Origin: an uncultured Holosporaceae bacterium
GTDB taxonomy: Bacteria; Pseudomonadota; Alphaproteobacteria; UBA3830; CASESI01
Assembly (NCBI GenBank): GCA_949290705.1
Contig: CASESI010000022.1
Coordinates: forward strand, 58,529-122,528
Direction of reading: 5' to 3'
DNA: 64,000 nt
In this document: piece by piece, positions 17,980-25,084 of the stretch
Layout of the letters: every line of letters begins with the position of its first letter
Numbering within the stretch: position 1 is the first letter of the stretch
Notes under the pieces: generated by a model
What the model was told of the DNA's origin: nothing
Seen by the model: only the letters and a program-made list of their open reading frames with translations
Database searches by the model: none
Position numbers and translations under genes: made by a program

Positions 17980-19095
17980 TTATTTTAAAATTTCGCATGG
18001 GCAAACAAACTCTTGCTTCAAAGCATGTGCCACAGCTTGGTTTGTGATCTTTCCGAAACATACGTTCAAACCGTTTGCAAGGTGCTTATTCTCGAGGATT
18101 GCACGCTTGTAACCTTTGTTTGCAATCTCTTTCACGAAAGAAATAGAAGCATTGTTCATAGCGTAGGTCGAGGTTCTTGCAACAGCGCCAGGCATGTTTG
18201 TCACACAATAATGAACGATTCCATCAACTTCGAAAATTGGATCCTCGTGAGTTGTTGGGCGAGAAGTCTCGAAACATCCGCCCTGGTCAATAGCGACATC
18301 AACCATCACGGCGCCTTTCTTCATGTGCTTTAACATCTCGCGTGTAACGAGTTTTGGAGTATCATCCCCTGGGACCAAAGCAGCACCAACAACAACATCT
18401 GCCTCATAGACAGCCTTTTCGATGTCTTCCTTTGTCGTGTATAATTTCTTAACACGTGGGCCAAACATCAAATCCAATTCACGGAGCCTTTGCAACCTGT
18501 TATCAAAAATCGTGACGTTTGCTTCCATACCAGCAGCCATACGTGCAGCGCATGAACCAACAACACCACCACCAAGAACAACAACGTTAGCAGGAGCAAC
18601 ACCAGTCACACCGCCCATCAAAACACCGCGTCCACCGTTTTTCTTTTCCAAAGCCCAAGCAGCTTCTTGGATTGCCATACGTCCAGCAACCTCGCTCATT
18701 GGGGCAAGTAAAGGCAAACCGCCGCGATCATCCGTCACAGTCTCGTAAGCGATTGCAACGCACTTTGATTTCTTGAGTAACTCAGCTTGTTCGTGATCTG
18801 CTGCCAAATGAAGATATGTGAAAATAATTTGACCTTCCCTCAGCATCAAACACTCATTCTTTAAAGGTTCCTTAATCTTCACGATCATATCTGCTTTCGC
18901 GAAAATTTCTTTTGGATCTTTAACAATTGTTGCACCAGCAGCGATATAGTCCTCGTCTGTAGCAGAGATTCCAATACCTGCATTTGTTTCAACCATAACT
19001 TGATGGCCTTCTGCAACCAATTCTTTTACATTGCCTGGATTAAGACCGACACGAAGCTCTTGTACCTTAATCTCTTTAGGAACACCTATTAACAT
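17980..19095 (-). CDS. ald: Alanine dehydrogenase
   Basis: NAD-dependent enzyme that interconverts L-alanine and pyruvate plus ammonia; 371 residues, full length. Motifs are MLIGVPKEIKVQELRVGL, the substrate Lys in KIKEPLKNE (near 75), the catalytic His in YLHLAADHEQ (near 96), and the NAD fold GGGVVGSCAARMA (near 175). SD AGGAG precedes the ATG. It begins 44 bases after the tmRNA acceptor piece and may be read through from the RNA promoter at 20.2 kb. In a nutrient-limited symbiont it would feed host alanine into pyruvate. Confidence 0.96.
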   Translation of the reverse strand: MLIGVPKEIKVQELRVGLNPGNVKELVAEGHQVMVETNAGIGISATDEDYIAAGATIVKDPKEIFAKADMIVKIKEPLKNECLMLREGQIIFTYLHLAADHEQAELLKKSKCVAIAYETVTDDRGGLPLLAPMSEVAGRMAIQEAAWALEKKNGGRGVLMGGVTGVAPANVVVLGGGVVGSCAARMAAGMEANVTIFDNRLQRLRELDLMFGPRVKKLYTTKEDIEKAVYEADVVVGAALVPGDDTPKLVTREMLKHMKKGAVMVDVAIDQGGCFETSRPTTHEDPIFEVDGIVHYCVTNMPGAVARTSTYAMNNASISFVKEIANKGYKRAILENKHLANGLNVCFGKITNQAVAHALKQEFVCPCEILK

Positions 19096-19138
19096 AAAAC
19101 TATCTCCTTAAAAAAATAAACGCCAAAATCCGTCAAAA

Positions 19139-19250
19139 TGGAGGTGCCGGGATTCGCACCCGGGTCCATAACATTTATTATATAAGACGTTTATTACCAT
19201 AGTTATCTTTTCGATAACATCTGAATTCTACCACCTTACATTATCAAGGT
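19139..19250 (-). ncRNA. ssrA: tmRNA acceptor piece (separate gene)
   Basis: Minus strand. The 3' end has acceptor strand CACCTCC (19146-19140), discriminator A19139 and no encoded CCA, unlike the four tRNAs here. It is preceded by a T-arm with stem CCGGG/CCCGG (163-147) and by GGAC, as in tmRNA 3' ends. The T-loop is TGCGAAT, with G where U55 is normal. Upstream, AATGT (19175-19171) and TAAAcGTCTTAT (19193-19182) are complementary to the 5' region of the coding piece at 54.4 kb, matching tmRNA helix H2, and CACCTCC pairs with its GGGGGTG. Hairpins at 202-218 and 233-250 may mark the 5' part. The 5' end is not known; about 90-110 nt is typical of acceptor pieces. No coding segment follows downstream, as it would in a permuted ssrA. 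Confidence 0.8.
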
Positions 19251-20186
19251 AAACATTTTTATTTTCGAGATAGTTAAAACCCGCAGTTTTCCTCTGTTAT
19301 CGGGTTTTGGGGGCAAGCCCATTTGTGGCCGGCATTTCTATCGTGGGGCAAATTTTCATGGACCAAAGATCCAGTGTTTGGTGTTCCTGTTTTCAAGGAT
19401 TATTTAGGACAGAACTTTTCGTTCCGCCGCCCCTTTTCAGAACCCAGGCCTTTTGGGCCATAGGTCCCGACGGATTTTTATTGCGACCACGCCTTTTCGT
19501 GGCAATGAGTCGCATTGGTGGTAGCCCGGTCATTATTGATGTAACCTACTCTATCGCAATTATGAATTCTCGCAATAGAAAGGCGACATCTGCACAGCCG
19601 AATCTTTTGGAGACAGCCGTACTTTATTCAAGGTGCCATATTTAACGGTAAATTTGTTTTAAATTAATAATTAATTTTACACGAGCTTTTGTACGCTCAG
19701 CAACCCGTCAAGCATAGCCTTCAAGGTAAAGACCAAGAGTATACCTGACACAGTAATTCCGAACATCAGCCCTATGCTCTCACCATGGGAAATTGACATT
19801 TAGAACGACCGTGGTCGATAAAATTAATAATTAATTCTAAACATACCTAACCGAATTAATGACCGGTTTATTTCTATCTATCTATTGAGCCTTTTCGCCC
19901 CCCATAAGATAGAATTATTATATACCTAAGCCTTAGGATATATAATCGGCACCTTCGCGGCCCCTTTCGGAGCTGGATCCCTTTGATGGCCCGGATTCCG
20001 TACTTTGACGGATGTCGTATCGGTTGGATCCTTGGGACATAGTGCGTTTTTGCACCTTGCAGTCCCCGGAAACCCGAGCAATGTGCCCTGAATAGCAACA
20101 ATCGACGAATTTCCCAAAACTTAATGATTAATCTTTTTTGTACCGAGCCAAATTTCTGTACAGATTATTTATTACCGAAACGTAAT
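19251..20186 (-). ncRNA. Large structured RNA of unknown identity, upstream of the tmRNA acceptor
   Basis: About 0.9 kb with no credible protein, G+C richer than nearby spacers, and many helices whose A-rich or GNRA-like loops lie on the minus strand: nested CTATCGCAA hairpin 19551-19578, TGCGA-CCACG hairpin 19482-19514, GCTCC-GAAA-GGGGC near 19960-19973, GGATCC paired across 19975-20031, and a long-range 9-bp helix (19786-19794 with 20108-20116). A near-consensus promoter lies at its 5' side. AATTAATAATTAATT-like linkers at about 19665, 19823 and (variant) 20122 seem to separate domains. I compared it by eye with RNase P RNA, SRP RNA, 6S RNA, rRNA and group I/II introns and found no convincing core motif. 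Confidence 0.6.
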
Positions 20187-20192
20187 TCTAAT

Positions 20193-20221
20193 ACTATAGC
20201 ATACTTTTTTTGAAAAGTCAA
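20193..20221 (-). promoter_or_regulatory. Sigma70 promoter of the large RNA
   Basis: Minus strand TTGACT (20221-20216), 17-base spacer, TATAGT (20198-20193); each hexamer differs from consensus at one position. The transcript would start near 20186 and run into the structured RNA and possibly ald. It lies only 29 bases after tRNA-Lys, on the same strand. It is one of the strongest promoter matches in the window. Confidence 0.75.
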
Positions 20222-20249
20222 GAACTTTTTTAATTTTTTTAAAAAATTT

Positions 20250-20325
20250 TGGCAGGCGTTAGAGGATTCGAACCTCTGACCCACTGATTAAGAGTCAGTT
20301 GCTCTACCGACTGAGCTAAACGCCC
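20250..20325 (-). tRNA. tRNA-Lys (anticodon CUU)
   Basis: Minus strand: acceptor GGGCGTT (20325-20319) with AACGCCT, discriminator G, encoded CCA. Anticodon stem ACTGA/TCAGT with loop CTCTTAA gives CUU, which reads AAG. D-arm and T-loop (TTCGAAT) are standard. Confidence 0.95.
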
Positions 20326-20473
20326 ACACAAAATACTTTTTCATTCTAAACCAAAAGTTAACAAATTTCAAGTTTTTTTTAACCATTTCACGAAAATATT
20401 TTCCGCCCCAAAAACTTGAAAAAATAAAATTGGATTGTATAATGAAGTTATTGGTTATTTTGGAGGGATTCGG

Positions 20474-20785
20474 ATGAAAAGATTATTTTTGATGCTGTGC
20501 TTGGTTTCTTGCTCCTTTGCGGGGAATTTGAAAGGGCTGAAGCCGGTGAAACCTCACCATGATAATGTCCCTATGACGCAGGCTGCGTATTACGATCGCT
20601 ATTCGAAACTTGGCTATGCCCAATGGAAAAAGGACATATACGATGCCAATCCATGTATTAACAAGGATTTTCTGATCAAAATGTCCAGGCAGTTTAATTT
20701 TTTCAGCGCTGCTGGCTGGTCAAGAAGTGACCGTGCCGAAGCGAGAGAAATTGTGGAATACTTGACCAAAAAGAATAGGTTGTGA
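20474..20785 (+). CDS. Small secreted protein of unknown function
   Basis: 103 residues from the ATG at 20474, which follows GGAGG at ideal spacing; the longer frame from 20435 has none. A signal peptide (MKRLFLMLCLVSCSFAG) is followed by a basic, Tyr- and Asp-containing mature domain of about 85 residues. No known family. It ends two bases before the extended end of the gene on the other strand. Confidence 0.75.
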   Translation: MKRLFLMLCLVSCSFAGNLKGLKPVKPHHDNVPMTQAAYYDRYSKLGYAQWKKDIYDANPCINKDFLIKMSRQFNFFSAAGWSRSDRAEAREIVEYLTKKNRL

Positions 20786-20786
20786 T

Positions 20787-21394
20787 TTACTCTGGAAGGG
20801 CCTCAATCGGGTGCACGGTACGAATTCCACCAAATTCATTCCTTTCGATTATCATATAAATTGGCCTTTCTTCTTTTAAAACTGCTCTTTGTGTTGTCTT
20901 GCGCCTGTTGAGACTTGTTTTTGTGACGCCACAATTCCAATTCTTACCCTTTTTCCATTTATTTTTTGCGGTAATTTTAGGTAAAAATTTATCATTTCAT
21001 TATCCTTTTTTATAAAACCTACCAATTCAACACCATTTGATTGAAGATATTGTTTTACAAAATTTTTATGTTTTTCAGTAACAACAGGATGAGGCGTTGT
21101 TGAATATCCATATTGCAAAGTCACATCATTTGACGGTAACATAACAAGCGTCCTTTGTGGGTTTTTCGTTGCATCATAACATGCAAGATCTTTAATATTC
21201 GGGCTATTTCCAATAGTGACATGACCTGAAGTGAATAAATGATCTATAACATTTGCAAGCACAAAATCATACTGTTTACCATTACATACTATCTTTATGT
21301 AATCATCAGTAATCTCCAAATTACGCTGCTCTCCTTTTGCATTTATATCAAAACACAATAAAAGAGTAAAAATACATAAAATTAACTTCTTCAT
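20787..21394 (-). pseudogene. Secreted protein gene with an apparent frameshift near its end
   Basis: The frame from ATG 21394 encodes a signal peptide (MKKLILCIFTLLLCF) and a domain of unknown function ending at a TAA near 20876 (172 residues). Directly after, another frame continues with protein-like sequence (KEERPIYMIIERNEFGG, IRTVHPIEALPE) and stops at 20787, exactly where the convergent gene ends. Moving one base at the A5 run (20918-20922) joins SQK to that frame and gives a protein of about 202 residues. So the gene is probably frameshifted, phase-variable through the A5 run, or the base is a sequence error. Confidence 0.55.
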
Positions 21395-21436
21395 TTTCGC
21401 ATATTCTCTGATTATCAAAATTATATTTTAAAATGC

Positions 21437-21453
21437 TTAATTTCCTCTTAACC
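21437..21453 (+). promoter_or_regulatory. CtrA-type box TTAA-N7-TTAACC
   Basis: TTAA at 21437-21440, seven bases, TTAACC at 21448-21453, in the divergent space between the secreted gene (start 21394, minus) and the gene at 21519 (plus). It could serve either gene. CtrA binding is inferred from the motif. Confidence 0.45.
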
Positions 21454-21518
21454 CTTCTGCCGTGAAAATAATTCCTGCACTTAATAATTTATTTATAAAA
21501 AGACTTTAATATATAAGC

Positions 21519-22541
21519 ATGGAAAAAGTATTTCATGTAAAGTGCCCAAACATTGAAGGAGAGATGCGCATCACGAAGATAAATGCATCTTTGGGGAATT
21601 TTTTACGCCGCAACGATATCATCGCGACTGCGGAAAATCGGGATTTTATCCTGGAGATCAGAACGACTATTTCGGGGGTACTTTCCAAAATCTATGTCAA
21701 AGAGGGAACTGTGATTTTCACCGGGGAACTTATCGCCGACCTTAACACCACTGAAGATTTAAAGGATGATAATGCCAAGGATGAGACAAACAACCTTTCA
21801 GACGATATTTCCATCGACGATATCAAAAATGCAATCAGAGCACCGTATGACACAAGGTATCCAAACCTTGCCTCAGCCATGCAAAAATACACTGGTGATC
21901 ATGAGAGGAACTTTACGGAAAGCGAGAATACTCCACAAAAAGATTTTGTTGACGAAGTTTTAAAGGATTTGAATTTCGACGATAAAAAAAATCTTTTCTC
22001 TGGGTTACTGAAAATCTTCAACCATAAATTTACTCCTACAATGAATAATCTATCCTCGGTTGAAGAGGTAAACCTTGAGAGTTTGCTTAAAACTTTGGAT
22101 TTATTCCGGAGTAATTTTCAAAAAAAATATCGCACCCCACCAATGATAGAGCCTTTTTTAATAAAATCCTTGAATGCTGCGATTTTTGATGATTATAAAT
22201 TCAAGAAAGATGTTTTAAATTTTGTGCTTATTTCGGACAGTGGAAATGTAAAAAAATCATTAATAAAAAATATTTCAAAGAGGAATTTTTTCGAGCTGCA
22301 AAATGATATTAATGCCAACAAGGGATTTGAGGAGGATAGAGATATCTTAACAATTGTTTCGAATCAACAATCAAAAATTTCTTTTGCAAGCAATAAAAAT
22401 ACGATGATATTTAACAAGATTGATCTTGATGCAAAAACTGCTTTTCTTACCTATAACATGCAGGAAATCAGCAGTTCTTCACTCATCAGTAATTTTTTAA
22501 CATATTTAGAAAATCCAGGCTGGATATTTTTTCTATTGTGA
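21519..22541 (+). CDS. Protein with a lipoyl/biotinyl-like N-terminal domain, upstream of lon
   Basis: A 340-residue cytoplasmic protein. Residues 1-75 have the hammerhead pattern of biotinyl/lipoyl domains (FHVKCPNIEGEM start, GVLSKIYVKEGTVIFTGELI end), but the hairpin where the modified Lys should sit reads ENRDFILEI, without Lys, so no cofactor is expected. An acidic linker follows (about 76-130) and then a helical domain with no recognised family. It ends 23 bases before lon in the same direction and may be co-transcribed. Function unknown; it may be a degenerate relative of an acyltransferase subunit. Confidence 0.7.
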   Translation: MEKVFHVKCPNIEGEMRITKINASLGNFLRRNDIIATAENRDFILEIRTTISGVLSKIYVKEGTVIFTGELIADLNTTEDLKDDNAKDETNNLSDDISIDDIKNAIRAPYDTRYPNLASAMQKYTGDHERNFTESENTPQKDFVDEVLKDLNFDDKKNLFSGLLKIFNHKFTPTMNNLSSVEEVNLESLLKTLDLFRSNFQKKYRTPPMIEPFLIKSLNAAIFDDYKFKKDVLNFVLISDSGNVKKSLIKNISKRNFFELQNDINANKGFEEDRDILTIVSNQQSKISFASNKNTMIFNKIDLDAKTAFLTYNMQEISSSSLISNFLTYLENPGWIFFLL

Positions 22542-22564
22542 TATAATCGAAGGACAGGTGACAC

Positions 22565-24991
22565 ATGGATAATAACAAACTACCGCTACTGCCATTAAGA
22601 GACATCGTGATGTTTCCTAATATGATCGTCCCATTATTCGTTGGAAGGGAGAAGTCTATTTTTTCAATTGATAAAGCATTGAAAAATAAGAAAGAGATTA
22701 TCCTTGTGACGCAAAAAGAACCAAGTGACGAAAATCCTGAACAAGATGATATTTATGAAATTGGAACTTTATCAGAGATTTTGCAGATTTTAAAACTTCC
22801 TGATGGAACTGTGAAAATTTTGGTCAAGGGATTAAAAAGGGTAAAGATCCACGAATTACAAAACCAAAGGGAAATTTGGGAAGCCTCGTACGAAGATGTG
22901 AAGGATGTGCTTGACACAACCCCGGAACAAATTGAAGCATTGCAAAGAACCGCTGTTGAATCCCTCGAGAAATATATCAACCTTAACAAACGTATTCATC
23001 CGGATATTTTGTCCTCTATCAATAAAACAGATTCACCTTCCGTTATTGCCGATATAATCTCCACGCATCTTATTTTGAAGATTGCCAAAAAGCAGGAATT
23101 ACTTGAAACATCGAATCTTCGTGAAAGGCTTGAAGCTTTAATCGATGCACTTGAATCCGAAATAAAAGTTCTTCAAGTTGAAAAGAAAATCAAAAGCCGT
23201 GTCAAAAGTCAGATGGAGAAATCGCAAAGAGAATATTATTTGAATGAGCAAATGAAAGCTATTCAAAAAGAACTTGGCGATAATGACGATGAAATACAAG
23301 ATGAGATTTCAGAGCTTAATACAAAGGTCGAGAAATTAAAACTTTCAAAAGAGGCGAAAGAAAAAGCTTTATCAGAAATCAAAAAATTAAAAATGATGAA
23401 TCCAATGTCCGCCGAGGCAACAGTCATCAGGAATTATCTTGATTGGCTGCTTGGCCTTCCTTGGGGAATTAAAACCGTCATTAACAAAAAAATTCAAAAT
23501 GCGAAAAAAGTCTTGGATCGCGATCATTCCGGGCTTAGCAAGGTGAAGGATAGAATCCTTGAATACATCGCCGTGCAAACAAAAGTGAAAAGAACTTATA
23601 ACCAAATCATCTGTTTCATGGGCCCTCCGGGGGTTGGAAAAACCTCTCTCGCGAAATCGATTGCCGATGCCGTTGGGCGAAAGTTCGTAAGAATCTCGCT
23701 TGGTGGCGTTAAAGATGAATCAGAAATCCGCGGACACAGAAGAACATACATCGGATCTATGCCTGGTAAAATTATCCAAGCATTGAAAAAAGCCGGCTCT
23801 TCAAATCCATTGATATTGCTTGACGAAATCGATAAGGTCGGTGCAGATTGGAAAGGTGACCCAGCCTCTGCATTGCTTGAAGTGCTTGATGCCGAACAAA
23901 ATTTCTCTTTCAGCGATCATTATTTAGAGGTGGATTTTGACCTGTCAGACGTGATGTTTATCACAACTGCAAATACATATGACATGCCGAAACCTCTTCT
24001 CGATAGGCTTGAGATAATCCGCCTTTCCGGATATACCGAGGACGAGAAATTGGAAATCGCAAAACAACATCTGGTCAAAAAGCAAATGGAAATGCATGGC
24101 CTTCGCGATGGGGAAATCAAATTCGACGACAAAGCACTTACGCGATTGATACGGTATTATACACGTGAGGCGGGTGTTCGTAATCTCGAGAGAGAAATCG
24201 CAAATATTCTCCGTAAAGCTGTAAGGCAGATTGTTGAAAAAACTGCAACCTCTATAAAGATTACAGAAAAAAATCTTAAAGATTATGCTGGGATTGAGAA
24301 GTTTGATTACCAAAACGCCAATGATACGAACATGGTTGGTGTGGCAACCGGTCTTGCGTGGACAGAGGTCGGTGGAGAGATTCTTTCCATCGAATCTTTG
24401 ATCATGCCTGGTAAGGGAAAGGTTACACTTACCGGAAAGCTTGGCGAGGTGATGCAGGAATCCATCAAAGCGGCAATAAGCCTTGTCAGGTCGAGAGCGA
24501 AGGAGTATAACCTTGATCCAAAAATTTTTGAAGAGAATGATATTCACATCCATGTTCCAGAGGGAGCAATTCCGAAAGATGGACCTTCGGCTGGTATCGC
24601 GATGGTAACAACGATTGCGTCGGTCTTTTCGAATACCCCAATTAAGAAAGATGTTGCCATGACAGGAGAGATTACCCTGCATGGGAAAGTGCTTGCAATC
24701 GGTGGATTAAAGGAGAAGTTGCTGGCTGCACATAGAAGTGGGATAAAAACCGTCATTATCCCAAAGGATAACACGAAGGATTTAGCAGAAATTCCAGAAA
24801 AAGTTTTGAAGGATCTTGATATCCATCCTGTTTCAAATATTGATGAAGTGCTGTCAATTGCGCTTGTTTCAAATATCGCAGGAAGTGGAAATAAAAATGA
24901 CAAAAAGCAGCAAAAGAAGCTGACCAAAAAACCCTCAACCAATACGCGTAAAAAACATTCAACTTCTACTGCCACGAAATCAATAATGTGA
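22565..24991 (+). CDS. lon: ATP-dependent protease Lon
   Basis: Homo-hexameric quality-control protease of 808 residues, full length. It has the N-terminal substrate domain (about 1-200), a coiled-coil region, the AAA+ module with GPPGVGKT near residue 357 and LLDEIDK near 420, and the C-terminal protease with the catalytic Ser in KDGPSAG (near 679) and Lys in GLKEKLLAA (near 722). The extreme C terminus is Lys- and Thr-rich. Lon is one of the proteases known to degrade tmRNA-tagged proteins in other bacteria. Confidence 0.97.
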   Translation: MDNNKLPLLPLRDIVMFPNMIVPLFVGREKSIFSIDKALKNKKEIILVTQKEPSDENPEQDDIYEIGTLSEILQILKLPDGTVKILVKGLKRVKIHELQNQREIWEASYEDVKDVLDTTPEQIEALQRTAVESLEKYINLNKRIHPDILSSINKTDSPSVIADIISTHLILKIAKKQELLETSNLRERLEALIDALESEIKVLQVEKKIKSRVKSQMEKSQREYYLNEQMKAIQKELGDNDDEIQDEISELNTKVEKLKLSKEAKEKALSEIKKLKMMNPMSAEATVIRNYLDWLLGLPWGIKTVINKKIQNAKKVLDRDHSGLSKVKDRILEYIAVQTKVKRTYNQIICFMGPPGVGKTSLAKSIADAVGRKFVRISLGGVKDESEIRGHRRTYIGSMPGKIIQALKKAGSSNPLILLDEIDKVGADWKGDPASALLEVLDAEQNFSFSDHYLEVDFDLSDVMFITTANTYDMPKPLLDRLEIIRLSGYTEDEKLEIAKQHLVKKQMEMHGLRDGEIKFDDKALTRLIRYYTREAGVRNLEREIANILRKAVRQIVEKTATSIKITEKNLKDYAGIEKFDYQNANDTNMVGVATGLAWTEVGGEILSIESLIMPGKGKVTLTGKLGEVMQESIKAAISLVRSRAKEYNLDPKIFEENDIHIHVPEGAIPKDGPSAGIAMVTTIASVFSNTPIKKDVAMTGEITLHGKVLAIGGLKEKLLAAHRSGIKTVIIPKDNTKDLAEIPEKVLKDLDIHPVSNIDEVLSIALVSNIAGSGNKNDKKQQKKLTKKPSTNTRKKHSTSTATKSIM

Positions 24992-25024
24992 TTTTTATTT
25001 ATTTTTTATATTTTTTTTATCATT

Positions 25025-25039
25025 TTAACTGTTTTTTAA
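25025..25039 (+). promoter_or_regulatory. CtrA-type box TTAA-N7-TTAA
   Basis: TTAA at 25025-25028 and 25036-25039 with a 7-base gap, 46 bases before the ATG at 25085. A TATATT (25054-25059) lies between box and gene. Same arrangement as the boxes before the genes at 367 and 7933. Confidence 0.45.
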
Positions 25040-25084
25040 TTCCAGTTTGTTACTATATTTGTATGTAATGAAAAAGTGAGAATT

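Noticed and set aside
19307..19645. 112-codon plus-strand frame, and a 75-codon minus-strand frame at 19874-20101
   Set aside because: Both lie in the structured RNA region, have no ribosome binding site and are caused by its G+C-rich helices.
19661..19838. AATTAATAATTAATT copies as insertion-element target repeats
   Set aside because: They are simple AT-rich linkers with no transposase or terminal inverted repeats nearby.
19139..20186. Idea that the whole region is one standard tmRNA
   Set aside because: No tag frame and no acceptor 5' strand matching CACCTCC could be found within it; the matching strand and tag are at 54.4 kb instead.
19251..20186. RNase P RNA
   Set aside because: The conserved GAGGAAAGTCC and ACAGAACCCGG cores are absent on both strands. 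A strongly divergent form cannot be fully excluded by eye.
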